Shown here: positions 31,765-40,775 of the stretch, in pieces
Layout of the letters: every line of letters begins with the position of its first letter
Position numbering within the stretch: the first letter of the stretch is position 1
Origin: Shewanella halotolerans
GTDB lineage: Bacteria > Pseudomonadota > Gammaproteobacteria > Enterobacterales > Shewanellaceae
Assembly: GCF_019457535.1 (NCBI RefSeq)
Contig: NZ_CP080417.1
Location: 4,597,558-4,661,557 of the forward strand
Reading direction: 5' to 3'
DNA length: 64,000 nt
Position numbers and translations under genes: made by a program
The notes under the pieces: model-generated
Told to the model about the DNA's origin: nothing
Seen by the model: only the letters and a program-made list of their open reading frames with translations
The model's database searches: none

Positions 31765-32295
31765 ATGAAAGCTCTTCTTGCCGCAGCTTGCCTGCTCGTT
31801 ACACCTCTCTCTTTCGCGTCGGATTACCATCACGCCCTATCGGTCGGTGCGGGGATAGGTTATACCAGTATTTCATCAGATGATCATGTCTCCGATAATA
31901 TTCCACTTCACTATGATCTTGCCTATCGCTACCAATTTTCCTCCGAATGGGGCCTAGAAGTGGGCTACCAGGATGTATTTGTCAACAATATTATTATCAT
32001 TGGTAATCAAATGGATGATGTCGACAGCTTCCGAGCGGCAGCCCTGTATACACTCCCCTTGTCTCAGCGAAACAGTCTGGTATTTAAACTGGGCGCCAAC
32101 CAATATCGACTAAAATTTACTGATACCGACGACAACGGCCGCAAATATACAGATGATGGTACTGGCCTGCTGGCAGGACTAGGTTGGCGGATGGAGTTTG
32201 CGTCGGGCATGGATCTCGGTCTCACCTATCACTATCAAGCGATGGATTTACTCGATACCCATACCTTTACTTTCGCCCTCGGTTATCGATTCTAA
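31765..32295 (+). CDS. Small outer-membrane beta-barrel protein
   Basis: This 176-residue protein has a signal peptide (cleavage near SFA-SDYHH). It has eight amphipathic strands with turns like DTDDNGRKYTDDG and ends in LGYRF. It is typical of the OmpA/OmpX-type 8-strand barrel proteins. Specific function unknown. Confidence 0.8.
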   Translation: MKALLAAACLLVTPLSFASDYHHALSVGAGIGYTSISSDDHVSDNIPLHYDLAYRYQFSSEWGLEVGYQDVFVNNIIIIGNQMDDVDSFRAAALYTLPLSQRNSLVFKLGANQYRLKFTDTDDNGRKYTDDGTGLLAGLGWRMEFASGMDLGLTYHYQAMDLLDTHTFTFALGYRF

Positions 32296-32309
32296 ATCAC
32301 CCGATAAAA

Positions 32310-32344
32310 AATAGGGCAAACCTGACAATAGCGTTTGCCCTACT
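32310..32344. terminator. Shared terminator between convergent genes
   Basis: The 10-bp stem TAGGGCAAAC/GTTTGCCCTA lies between the barrel gene and the copper operon. On the minus strand it is followed by a good T-run; on the plus strand the run is weak. Confidence 0.82.
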
Positions 32345-32397
32345 ATTTATACTAAATCCCTCTATCAGACCTTATTCAACTCCTTTATTCACCCTTT

Positions 32398-32748
32398 TCA
32401 TTCGACGACTATCACACCTTTGTACATCTGCATCTGGCAGTGGAATGCATACTCTCCGGGTGTCATGGCCGGAATATTAATAACCGTAGGCTTATCCAAT
32501 GCCAGCTCCTCACTGATCTCCAGCGCTGGCAACTGTAGTATCGCCGAACAGGCTGACTTATCCTGCCTTAGAAAGGTAAGTGATGTCGCCTGCCCCGAGG
32601 GGATCTTGACACGCGACGGCGTATAGACCCCGTCTTTGACCACTATCTCTATGCCTTCTTGACTCACGGGCGCCTCGGGCGAGTAGAGCCAAAACCACCA
32701 GACGATAAAACCGATAAGGGCGAGACAGAACAGATTGATAAATAACAT
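32398..32748 (-). CDS. Membrane-anchored cupredoxin-domain protein
   Basis: This 116-residue protein has one N-terminal helix (about residues 2-22). A plastocyanin-like fold follows, with potential copper ligands C67, H103, C104, M106 and M108 (tail motif FHCQMQM). It is the third gene of the copper operon: its AGGAGG ribosome binding site overlaps the copA stop codon, so translation is probably coupled. It may accept or pass on copper at the membrane; that is inference. Confidence 0.85.
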   Translation of the reverse strand: MLFINLFCLALIGFIVWWFWLYSPEAPVSQEGIEIVVKDGVYTPSRVKIPSGQATSLTFLRQDKSACSAILQLPALEISEELALDKPTVINIPAMTPGEYAFHCQMQMYKGVIVVE

Positions 32749-32757
32749 ACCAGCCTC

Positions 32758-35001
32758 CTAATGCGCTTTGGCTTTAAACAGACGCAGACGATTGGCGTTG
32801 CTCACCACGGTTAGCGATGAGAAGGCCATGGCCGCACCGGCAATCACAGGGTTAAGCAGTAAGCCAAACATGGGGTAGAGGATGCCGGCGGCAATGGGAA
32901 TACCCGCGGCGTTGTAGACGAAGGCGCCAAACAGATTCTGCTTGATATTTCTCAGCGTTGCCTTGCTGACCGCAATCGCATCGGCCAAGCCGTGCAAGGA
33001 GCCACGCATCAGGGTGATGTCGGCACTCTCAATAGCCACATCCGTACCTGTGCCTATGGCAAAGCCCACGTTAGCCAGTGCCAGCGCCGGGGCATCGTTG
33101 ATACCATCTCCCGTCATGCCCACCACCTCACCATCTTTCTGCAACTCGGCGACCTTACTGGCCTTATCTTGGGGCATCACCTCTGCAAAAAACGTCTCTA
33201 TGCCGACCTTAGCGGCCACCGCCTTGGCCGTGGCCTGATTATCTCCGGTTAACATCACCACCTTAATGCCATTGTGCTTGAGCCGTGCGATCGCCTCGGC
33301 CGAGTCAGGCTTGATAGGGTCTGCCACCGCTATGATGGCAATAAGCTCATTGTCTCTCGCCAGATACATGGGCGTCTTAGCCTCCGCCGCCAGCTGCTGC
33401 GCCTTGGCTTGATAAGCCTGAATATCCACCTCATAGTCCTGCATCAACGCCTGGTTACCAAACAGCAGCGACTGACCATTCAATTGAGCCTGTACGCCAC
33501 GACCCGAAATGGCGGTAAATGCCTCGACATCCTCAAGCTCAATTTCACGACGAGTCGCCGACTCGACGATCGCCTCGGCCAGGGGATGCTCAGAGTGTCG
33601 CTCAATGCCGGCGGCCAGGGCTAGTACCTCACTCTCGCCAATGGAAGCAGCCTGAGTAACCACCACATCTGTGACCTGAGGTGAGCCCTGGGTAATAGTG
33701 CCCGTCTTATCCAGTACCATGACACTGATCTTAGAGGCAGTTTGTAGCGCCTCGCCGTTACGGATCAACACCCCAGACTCGGCAGCCTTGCCCACACCCA
33801 CCATGACAGACATAGGCGTGGCCAGCCCCAGGGCACAGGGGCAGGCGATGATCAACACAGTCGTGGCCGAGACGATGGCAAACACCATGGAAGGTTCGGG
33901 GCCAAAGTTAAACCACACCATGGCGCTAACGATGGCGATGATCATGATGGCCGGTACGAAATAGCTGGCGATTACATCTGCAAGCCGACCGATAGGCAGC
34001 TTAGAGTTTTGCGCCCGCTTCACCATGGCGATAATTCTGGCCAGGGCAGTGTCTTTACCCACTCGGGTCGCGCTAAAGACGATGGAACCGGACTTGTTTA
34101 AGGTCCCCGTGACAACCTCGCTGTCGATCGCCTTCTCAACCGGCATAGGCTCGCCGGTCAACATAGACTCATCCACCATGGTGGCGCCCTCGATGACCAC
34201 ACCATCGACGGGGATCTTCTCGCCGGGGCGCACCCGAACCTTGTCACCTTGCAGCACCTGAGCAATGTCGATATCCAGCTCTTTACCATCGCGTATCACC
34301 CGTGCCGTCTTGGCCTGTAAGCCGATCAGACGCTTAATCGCCTCTGAGGTCTTGCCCCTGGCCTTGACCTCTAATGCCAATCCCAGGTTGATCAAACCTA
34401 TGATCATCGCCGTGGCCTCAAAATAGACGTGGCGCGCCATCTCGGGCAGCAGGGTTGGAAAGGCGACCACCAGCATGGAATAGAGCCAGGCTGTGCCTGT
34501 ACCTAAGGCGATAAGCGTGTCCATGTTGGCGTTGTGGTGCACAAAGGATTTCCACGCTCCCACATAGAAGTGTTTACCGGACAGGAGCATGATGCTCAGA
34601 GTCACCAAGCCCACCAGGCCCCAGGCTAGCTGCTCGGTCGTGGTCGTTACCGTCATCTCGCCGATAAACAGGCCGTAGATCATCAAGGGAATACCTACAG
34701 AAAGGGCGATAAAGGTATGGCGCAGCAGGCTGCGGTAATAGTCGAGATCCGCCTGCTCCTTCTCATCCATGGCATCATTACCCGCCTCGGCCTGCAGCTG
34801 GGTCGCGTTATAACCCGCCGCCTCGACAGCCGCAATCAGCTGCTGCGGCGTTGCCGAACCCGAGACATCGACGATGCGCTCGGCAAAGTTCATCTCGACC
34901 GAGTCGACACCGGGCACAGATTTTAATGCCTTCTCTATCTTACCGACGCAGCTGGCACAGCCAGCACCTATGATATTGAGTTGTACTCTGTTGGTGTCCA
35001 T
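32758..35001 (-). CDS. copA: Cu(I)-exporting P1B-type ATPase
   Basis: This 747-residue inner-membrane pump has one N-terminal metal-binding domain (C15-x-x-C18, in GAGCASC rather than the usual GMTCASC). It has the CPC motif (IIACPCALG) in the transport helix, the phosphorylated aspartate in DKTGT, HP in HSEHPLAEA and TGDGINDAP. The late helices carry YN and MAFSS, which mark Cu(I) specificity. The ATG at 35001 is preferred because GGAGG lies 7 bases upstream, three bases after the regulator's stop codon. Confidence 0.96.
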   Translation of the reverse strand: MDTNRVQLNIIGAGCASCVGKIEKALKSVPGVDSVEMNFAERIVDVSGSATPQQLIAAVEAAGYNATQLQAEAGNDAMDEKEQADLDYYRSLLRHTFIALSVGIPLMIYGLFIGEMTVTTTTEQLAWGLVGLVTLSIMLLSGKHFYVGAWKSFVHHNANMDTLIALGTGTAWLYSMLVVAFPTLLPEMARHVYFEATAMIIGLINLGLALEVKARGKTSEAIKRLIGLQAKTARVIRDGKELDIDIAQVLQGDKVRVRPGEKIPVDGVVIEGATMVDESMLTGEPMPVEKAIDSEVVTGTLNKSGSIVFSATRVGKDTALARIIAMVKRAQNSKLPIGRLADVIASYFVPAIMIIAIVSAMVWFNFGPEPSMVFAIVSATTVLIIACPCALGLATPMSVMVGVGKAAESGVLIRNGEALQTASKISVMVLDKTGTITQGSPQVTDVVVTQAASIGESEVLALAAGIERHSEHPLAEAIVESATRREIELEDVEAFTAISGRGVQAQLNGQSLLFGNQALMQDYEVDIQAYQAKAQQLAAEAKTPMYLARDNELIAIIAVADPIKPDSAEAIARLKHNGIKVVMLTGDNQATAKAVAAKVGIETFFAEVMPQDKASKVAELQKDGEVVGMTGDGINDAPALALANVGFAIGTGTDVAIESADITLMRGSLHGLADAIAVSKATLRNIKQNLFGAFVYNAAGIPIAAGILYPMFGLLLNPVIAGAAMAFSSLTVVSNANRLRLFKAKAH

Positions 35002-35003
35002 CT

Positions 35004-35465
35004 TCAATCCTCCAGGCTAGGCGTCATGCTTGATTCACGATTGGCTTCTATGTGGCTGCTTTCTGTATAAGTGCCTTCGATTAGATGACAGATCATGTTG
35101 CCGGTCGGCGCCTTATCCGGCTTATGGGACCAATCCGCTACCGCATTCGACAGCTTGCGTCTCAGCTTTACCATCTCTTCAAACTGCTTCTCTGTCTCCT
35201 CGAGCTTCAGCTGGATCATCTGCCGCACCAAGCCGCAAGCACTCTCGCCCTGATCCGTGCGCGAGAAGATCACCTTGATCTCATCGACGCTAAACCCCAG
35301 GTTTCTAGCGCTTAAGATAAACTGCATACGCGACTGATCCTTGTCGCTGTAGTCCTTGTAGCCGTTGACCGAAGACTTAGCCGGGCTCAGCAGGCCGATG
35401 CGGGTATAGAAGCGCACTGTATCGCCCGTGATATTAAGATTCTTTGCTAGTTGATTGACGCGCAT
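35004..35465 (-). CDS. MerR-family metal-responsive regulator of the copper operon
   Basis: This 153-residue protein has a MerR winged helix (MRVNQLAKNLNITGDTVRFY), a long dimerisation helix and a short metal-binding tail. By position it acts as CueR, but the ligand set differs. CueR has serine at position 77 and two loop cysteines (C112, C120), whereas this protein has a cysteine at that helix position (C77 in this numbering) and only one tail cysteine (C126, in MICHLIE). The chosen ATG has GGAG 5 bases upstream. It is first in the operon with copA. Confidence 0.88.
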   Translation of the reverse strand: MRVNQLAKNLNITGDTVRFYTRIGLLSPAKSSVNGYKDYSDKDQSRMQFILSARNLGFSVDEIKVIFSRTDQGESACGLVRQMIQLKLEETEKQFEEMVKLRRKLSNAVADWSHKPDKAPTGNMICHLIEGTYTESSHIEANRESSMTPSLED

Positions 35466-35503
35466 ATTCACTCCAACAAGACATTTTTTAAGCTCATGCC
35501 TTG

Positions 35504-35534
35504 ACTATAAACCTGTGTGTTAGACACAGGTCAA
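35504..35534 (-). promoter_or_regulatory. MerR-type promoter of the copper operon
   Basis: On the minus strand -35 TTGACC (35529-35534) and -10 TATAGT (35504-35509) are 19 bases apart, the stretched spacing that MerR regulators correct by distorting DNA. The spacer carries a perfect dyad ACCTGTGT-ctaac-ACACAGGT (35511-35531). Confidence 0.92.
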
Positions 35535-35583
35535 GGAACTCAGAAAGAAAAAATCGAAAGCGTGATGAAAAAGCGACTGGCAT

Positions 35584-35616
35584 AAAAAAAGCAGCCGTTA
35601 GAGAGGCTGCTTTTTC
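35584..35616 (-). terminator. Intrinsic terminator after glmS
   Basis: AGCAGCC pairs with GGCTGCT around a short loop, flanked by A- and T-runs, 30 bases past the glmS stop codon. It may also act against rightward transcripts. Confidence 0.88.
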
Positions 35617-35645
35617 TGATATGGGGCTTAGTTTAAGAGCGCAAA

Positions 35646-37475
35646 TTACTCTACCGTCACCGATTTTGCCAGGTTACGCGGCTGATCCACGTCGGTCCCC
35701 TTGATCAGGGCGACATGATAAGACAGCAGCTGCAACGGTATGGTGTAGATGAGCGGCGCCATGTAGTCGTCACAGTGTGGCACAGGGATCACCTTCATGG
35801 TGTCGTCTGACTCGAACTCGGCGTCCTTGTCGGCAAACACATACATCAGGCCACCACGGGCACGCACCTCTTCGACGTTCGACTTGAGCTTCTCCAGCAG
35901 TTCGTTGTTTGGCGCCACGACGATCACCGGCATATCGGCATCGATCAGTGCCAGCGGGCCATGTTTTAGCTCACCAGATGCATAAGCTTCGGCGTGGATG
36001 TAAGAGATCTCCTTAAGCTTAAGCGCACCTTCCATCGCGATAGGATACTGATCGCCACGGCCCAGGAACAGAGCGTGATGCTTATCGGCAAAGTCTTCGG
36101 CCAACTCGGCGATGGCATCATCCAAGCCTAGCGCCTGCTCCACCTTAGCCGGCATAGACTGCAGACTCTGGGTGATCTCGGCCAACATCTCGGGAGACAT
36201 GCCGTTGTGACGACCGACAGCGGCGGTCAGCATTAGGAGACCTGCCAGCTGTACGGTAAAGGCCTTGGTTGAGGCCACGCCGATCTCGGCGCCCGCCTTC
36301 ATCATGTAAGCCATGTCCGACTCGCGCACCAGAGAAGAACCTGGCGCGTTACAGATGGTCAGGGTCGCCTTGTAGCCCATCTCTTTGGCCAAACGCAGCG
36401 CGGCCAGGGTATCGGCGGTTTCGCCCGATTGAGAGATGGTCACCAGCAGGCTGTTGGGGAACAGGTGCGACTTGCGGTAACGGAACTCGGAGGCTATCTC
36501 GACGTTACAGGAAACGCCTGCCCAATCCTCAAGCCAGTAACGTGCCGCCATGCCCGCATGGTAGCTGGTACCACAGGCGATGATCTGCACGTGTTTGATA
36601 TCTTTTAGGAACTCAGCCGCGTTTTCACCGAAGGCAGAATCCAGCACATGGCCACCGGCGATGCGTCCCTCCAGAGTATGAGCGATAGCGCGAGGCTGCT
36701 CATAGATCTCCTTGAGCATATAGTGACGGTACTCGCCCTTGTCGCCCGCATCATGAGTCACTTCCGACTCTTTCACTTCGCGCTCGACCGCGTTGCCATC
36801 AACGTCGAAGATACTCACGGTGCGACGGGTTACCTCGGCCACATCACCCTCTTCGAGGAAAGCGAACGAGCGGGTCACAGGCAGCAGCGCCAGCTGATCC
36901 GAGGCGACGAAGTTTTCGCCCAGGCCGAAACCTATCACCAGTGGGCTACCTGAGCGGGCGACTATCATGCGCTCGCTGTCACGGCGGTCGATAACAACCG
37001 TGCCGTAGGCACCTTCGAGTTGCTTAACCGTGGCCTGCACTGCGCCAAGCAGAGTGTCATGAGACTTAAGCTCATGGTGTACCAGGTGGCAGATCACTTC
37101 GGTATCTGTATCTGAGTTAAAGGTGTAACCCAGGCCCTTCAGCATGTCGCGTAGCTTATTGTGGTTTTCGATGATGCCGTTGTGCACCACGGCAATGTCA
37201 CCGCTGGACTGATGAGGGTGAGCATTACGCTCACTCGGCTCGCCATGGGTCGCCCAACGCGTATGGGCGATGCCGGTGCCACCGACCAGCGGTGCCTGCT
37301 CTAAGGCACTAGACAGCTCTTGCACCTTGCCTACACGGCGTGTGCTTGCCAGTTCATTGTTATGGATAACCGCCACACCGGCAGAGTCATAACCACGATA
37401 TTCGAGGCGGCGTAGCCCCTCGACTAGAATTTCCGCAACATCCCTTTGCGCCACTGCGCCAACGATTCCGCACAT
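35646..37475 (-). CDS. glmS: Glutamine-fructose-6-phosphate aminotransferase (isomerizing)
   Basis: This 609-residue cytosolic enzyme makes glucosamine 6-phosphate, the first step to UDP-GlcNAc. Its N-terminal glutaminase starts MCGIVGAVAQR with the catalytic C2 exposed after Met removal. Two SIS sugar-isomerase domains follow (ACGTSYHAGM and SQSGETADT; LGRGDQYPIAMEGALKLKEI). The C terminus is KSVTVE. It lies 35 bases downstream of the DeoR-type regulator gene and is probably co-transcribed with it. Confidence 0.97.
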   Translation of the reverse strand: MCGIVGAVAQRDVAEILVEGLRRLEYRGYDSAGVAVIHNNELASTRRVGKVQELSSALEQAPLVGGTGIAHTRWATHGEPSERNAHPHQSSGDIAVVHNGIIENHNKLRDMLKGLGYTFNSDTDTEVICHLVHHELKSHDTLLGAVQATVKQLEGAYGTVVIDRRDSERMIVARSGSPLVIGFGLGENFVASDQLALLPVTRSFAFLEEGDVAEVTRRTVSIFDVDGNAVEREVKESEVTHDAGDKGEYRHYMLKEIYEQPRAIAHTLEGRIAGGHVLDSAFGENAAEFLKDIKHVQIIACGTSYHAGMAARYWLEDWAGVSCNVEIASEFRYRKSHLFPNSLLVTISQSGETADTLAALRLAKEMGYKATLTICNAPGSSLVRESDMAYMMKAGAEIGVASTKAFTVQLAGLLMLTAAVGRHNGMSPEMLAEITQSLQSMPAKVEQALGLDDAIAELAEDFADKHHALFLGRGDQYPIAMEGALKLKEISYIHAEAYASGELKHGPLALIDADMPVIVVAPNNELLEKLKSNVEEVRARGGLMYVFADKDAEFESDDTMKVIPVPHCDDYMAPLIYTIPLQLLSYHVALIKGTDVDQPRNLAKSVTVE

Positions 37476-37510
37476 AGTTTTTTCCTACTTACTCTTACTA
37501 ATTTAAAAAT

Positions 37511-38293
37511 TTACTTTGAGTAGGGCGCGAGAATCACCTCTACACCCTGCTCGATAATCTGTTCTACCGTCTGCTCATCGACTCTGTCGTCGGTCACCAG
37601 CACGCTTATCTGCTGCCATGGCAGCTCCAGGTTAGGTATACGCCTGCCTATCTTGTCTGAGTCCACCATGACGATCACCTCACGGGAAACCTCGGCCATC
37701 ACCTTGCTAAGACCGGTCAACTCGTTGAAGGTGGTAGTGCCTCTGGCGAGATCTATCCCATCGGCGCCGATGAACAGCTGATCGAAGTTATAGGAGCGCA
37801 GCACCTGTTCGGCCACCTGTCCCTGGAAAGATTCTGAATGGGGATCCCAGGTGCCGCCGGTCATCAGTAGCGTCGGCTCGTTTTCCAGCTCGTGTATGGC
37901 GTTGGCCAGCTGCAACGAGTTGGTCATCACCACCAGACCGCGCTTGGTATTGAGCTGCTGTACCAGGCCCGAAGTGGTACTGCCGCTGTCTATGATGATG
38001 CGGTTATGATCTTTAATCAGCCTGGCCGCCGCCTCGGCGATAGATAGCTTATTGGGGGCTATCTTGGCGCTGAACTGCTGAGTCACCTCATCGGGGATCG
38101 CCACGGCGCCACCGTAACGACGCAGCAGCAAGCCGGTTTTTTCCAGCACTGCCAAGTCTTTACGTATGGTGACTTCGGAGGTCTCGAAACGATTAGCCAG
38201 CTCATCGACGCTCACCTCGCCAGTCTCATTCAAGACGGCTATGATGCTGTGGCGGCGTTGCTGAGTGTTTCGTTTATTCACAAAGAGTTTCAC
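37511..38293 (-). CDS. DeoR-family sugar-phosphate-responsive repressor
   Basis: This 260-residue protein has the DeoR helix-turn-helix (RRHSIIAVLNETGEVSVDELANRFETSEVTIRKDL) and a C-terminal sugar-isomerase-like sensor domain (IIIDSGSTTSGL, GADGID). It lies directly upstream of glmS, so an amino-sugar phosphate signal is plausible. The start is uncertain: GTG at 38293 or GTG at 38281, which gives MNKRNTQQRRHS; both have weak ribosome binding sites. Candidate operators lie just upstream. Confidence 0.88.
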   Translation of the reverse strand: MKLFVNKRNTQQRRHSIIAVLNETGEVSVDELANRFETSEVTIRKDLAVLEKTGLLLRRYGGAVAIPDEVTQQFSAKIAPNKLSIAEAAARLIKDHNRIIIDSGSTTSGLVQQLNTKRGLVVMTNSLQLANAIHELENEPTLLMTGGTWDPHSESFQGQVAEQVLRSYNFDQLFIGADGIDLARGTTTFNELTGLSKVMAEVSREVIVMVDSDKIGRRIPNLELPWQQISVLVTDDRVDEQTVEQIIEQGVEVILAPYSK

Positions 38294-38297
38294 TTAA

Positions 38298-38334
38298 GTT
38301 TCGTTTCGAAAGATGAATTATAGTGATTCGAAAC
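38298..38334 (-). promoter_or_regulatory. Candidate operators of the DeoR-type regulator
   Basis: TTTCGTTTCGAAAG and TTCGAAACT lie on both sides of a TATAAT (rc at 38317-38322). TTTCG/CGAAA repeats are typical DeoR-family operators, so autoregulation of the regulator-glmS unit is likely. Confidence 0.55.
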
Positions 38335-38375
38335 TTTTTTACCAGCAATAAAGATTGAAAACCGAGCTAAAAACG

Positions 38376-38404
38376 CAAAAAGCCGCTATCACAGATAGCG
38401 GCTT
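38376..38404 (-). terminator. Intrinsic terminator after the TonB receptor gene
   Basis: AGCCGCTATC pairs with GATAGCGGCT around a three-base loop, followed on the minus strand by TTTTTGCGTTTTT. Confidence 0.88.
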
Positions 38405-38426
38405 AATGAGTGAAATGAAATTGAGA

Positions 38427-40565
38427 TTAGAACTTGGCTTGCAGCGCTAAACCGAAGTGACGTCCCTCTCCCACGGTAACGTCCGTATTGGTACCACCGG
38501 CCAGGTAATCGGTATCGAACAGGTTCTTCACATTGAGGCGTACGCTGACATCGCTACCCATCACATCCATGGTATAGGCGGCGCCGATATCGAAGCGCAC
38601 ATAGGCATCCTTGGTGATGGTGTTATCCGTATTGGCGAAACGCTCGCCCACATAGATGGCACCAAAGTTAAGCGCTAAGGCCTCTGTCATCTCATAGCGG
38701 GTCCAGATGTTGGCCGACCACTCGGGGGCATCCACAGGCGTCTTGCCGTTGAGTCTGTCTTCTTCCGGCCGTTGATACTCGGCATCTAGATACATCATAG
38801 AGCCTGTCATGAACCACTTGTCGCTCAGCTGCCCTTGAGCCCCCATCTCGAAGCCTTTATGACGCTGTTCACCAGATTGAGTGGTGATCGTCTTATCGCC
38901 ACTGGTCGGGATCACCTCGAGATCTTGGGTCACGGTAACATTGGATACCGTAATATCGAAAACAGCGCCGGTTAGCAGCAGACTGCCATCGAACAGCTCC
39001 CACTTGGTACCGACCTCATACTGCTCGCCATACTCAGGATCCAGATTCATCTGATCGTTCACATCATCCGGATCATTCACCATACCCTGGGGGGTGAAGC
39101 TCTTAGAGTAGTTGAAATAGATGCTGCCGTTCTCAGCCGGCGAGTAGATCACCCCAAACTTAGGCGATACCGCATAGCTGTTATTGCCCTTACCATCCTT
39201 CTTCTGCTCATCGTAACGTACACCGGCCAACAACTGCCATTGCTGGTTGATGGTCATCAGATCCTGAATATAGAAGCCATAATGCTTATAGTCGGACTCA
39301 GACTTGGTGGTGTCGCGATGATAATCCAAATCTGGACGAGGCACAGGCTGTCCCGGCATCACCAGCTGGTTCTTATCTCCCGCCTCCTTTAGCTGGCCAT
39401 AGTAGTAGTCCAGCATATTGGCGCCGATCAACAGCTTGTGCTCGAAGTCGCCGGTGCTAAAGTCGCCGGTAAAGTCGATGAAGCCAGTCTTGTGTTGCCA
39501 GTCGTCATAACGATCGAATGGGCTAATGGTGTAACCATCGGTGAAGGGATCTTCCGAGCCCTTTACCAGGCTAGGTGAGGAATCTAAACGCTGACGATTA
39601 AACTGCTGATCGTTATAACCCGCCTTGATCTGCCAATCGTCGCTAAGATGATAGGTTAGCTCGGCGCCCAGGTTTGAGATGGTGTTATCGGTAAAGGCCC
39701 AGGGCTGATCCCAGATGATATCGCGGCCACCGATCAGCTCGCCTCGACTGTTGAGCCAGCCACCACGGTCTATGCCCGTCTTATCCTGAGTGTGGTCATA
39801 CTTGAGCGACAGCATAAGATCGTCTGTGATATCGAACTCCAGATTCAGATAGCCCAACCAGCGATCCCGCTCCTGATTGCTGCCGTCCTGATATTCACGC
39901 CAATATTGAGTGTCTTGCTTAACCAGCACTGTGCGGTAACGTATGGTCTGCGCCTCATTAAGGCTGCCACCGGCATCCAGCTGAAAACGGGTAGAACCAT
40001 GCTCGTCGGTATCGAAGCCCAGCTCAAACAGAGTGTCATAGATAGGCTTCTTGGTGACCATGTTGATCAGGCCACCAGGGCCAGACTGGCCATAGAGCAT
40101 GCTAGAGGGGCCCTTTAACACCTCGACCTGTTGCAGGGTCTCGATAGGCTGCACATAATGAGACCACTGCTGCTGACCATTGATCAGATAACCCGAGCCC
40201 GATGACAGCTCGAAACCGCGGATGTTAAATACCTGACGATTCCACTTCTCACTGCCGCTGGTGACACTCGAGTCGTTTACCAGAACCTCCGACAGGTTGG
40301 TCGCCAACTGCTCGTCGGTCACAAAGTCGGGGATCACAGCCACAGATTGCGGCGTATCCATAAGATCGATATCACCACGCATGGCGCCAGAGGCGACGCC
40401 CACCTTATAGTCGTTGAAGGTTCGCCCCGTCACGGTAATACGTTCGATATTAGCCTCAACCAGGCTGTTTTCGGCATCATCGGCCACTGCAGGCGTCGCC
40501 GCCAGGGCGACCAACACGGCAAAACCGACAGGAGAATAGTTAAACGAACCTAGCTTAAATGACAT
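38427..40565 (-). CDS. TonB-dependent siderophore receptor
   Basis: This 712-residue outer-membrane protein has a signal peptide (cleavage near AVA-DDAEN). A TonB box region (IERITVTG) and a plug domain (MDTPQSVAVIPDFVTDEQ, VEVLKGPSSMLYGQSGPGG) follow. A 22-strand barrel ends in LQAKF. The plug is of the FhuA/FpvA siderophore type; the ligand is unknown. The ATG at 40565 has GAGG about 6 bases upstream; an earlier in-frame start adds 8 residues. A Fur box lies 50 bases upstream. Confidence 0.92.
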   Translation of the reverse strand: MSFKLGSFNYSPVGFAVLVALAATPAVADDAENSLVEANIERITVTGRTFNDYKVGVASGAMRGDIDLMDTPQSVAVIPDFVTDEQLATNLSEVLVNDSSVTSGSEKWNRQVFNIRGFELSSGSGYLINGQQQWSHYVQPIETLQQVEVLKGPSSMLYGQSGPGGLINMVTKKPIYDTLFELGFDTDEHGSTRFQLDAGGSLNEAQTIRYRTVLVKQDTQYWREYQDGSNQERDRWLGYLNLEFDITDDLMLSLKYDHTQDKTGIDRGGWLNSRGELIGGRDIIWDQPWAFTDNTISNLGAELTYHLSDDWQIKAGYNDQQFNRQRLDSSPSLVKGSEDPFTDGYTISPFDRYDDWQHKTGFIDFTGDFSTGDFEHKLLIGANMLDYYYGQLKEAGDKNQLVMPGQPVPRPDLDYHRDTTKSESDYKHYGFYIQDLMTINQQWQLLAGVRYDEQKKDGKGNNSYAVSPKFGVIYSPAENGSIYFNYSKSFTPQGMVNDPDDVNDQMNLDPEYGEQYEVGTKWELFDGSLLLTGAVFDITVSNVTVTQDLEVIPTSGDKTITTQSGEQRHKGFEMGAQGQLSDKWFMTGSMMYLDAEYQRPEEDRLNGKTPVDAPEWSANIWTRYEMTEALALNFGAIYVGERFANTDNTITKDAYVRFDIGAAYTMDVMGSDVSVRLNVKNLFDTDYLAGGTNTDVTVGEGRHFGLALQAKF

Positions 40566-40614
40566 GCAAACCTCACCACTAAACAACAAGTAAACGAAAG
40601 TTGCGACAAATATA

Positions 40615-40633
40615 AATGAGAATTGTTTTTATT
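40615..40633 (-). promoter_or_regulatory. Fur box of the TonB receptor gene
   Basis: AATGAGAATTGTTTTTATT contains an intact AATGAGAAT half-site and agrees with the classic AATGAGAATTATTCTCATT at about 16 of 19 positions. Confidence 0.7.
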
Positions 40634-40732
40634 TAAGATTATTTACATCCCTTTACACTGTTGGCCGATCCAGTTCACTAAATTAGCCTTATCGGCCAGA
40701 GAATTGGCAGTTATGCAATGAAAACGGGCATA

Positions 40733-40762
40733 AAAAAAGCGACCATAGAGGTCGCTTCTTCT
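40733..40762 (-). terminator. Intrinsic terminator after glmU
   Basis: AGCGACC pairs with GGTCGCT around a short loop, with a T-run on the minus strand, within 45 bases of the glmU stop codon. Confidence 0.85.
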
Positions 40763-40775
40763 TACTTTTACCAGC

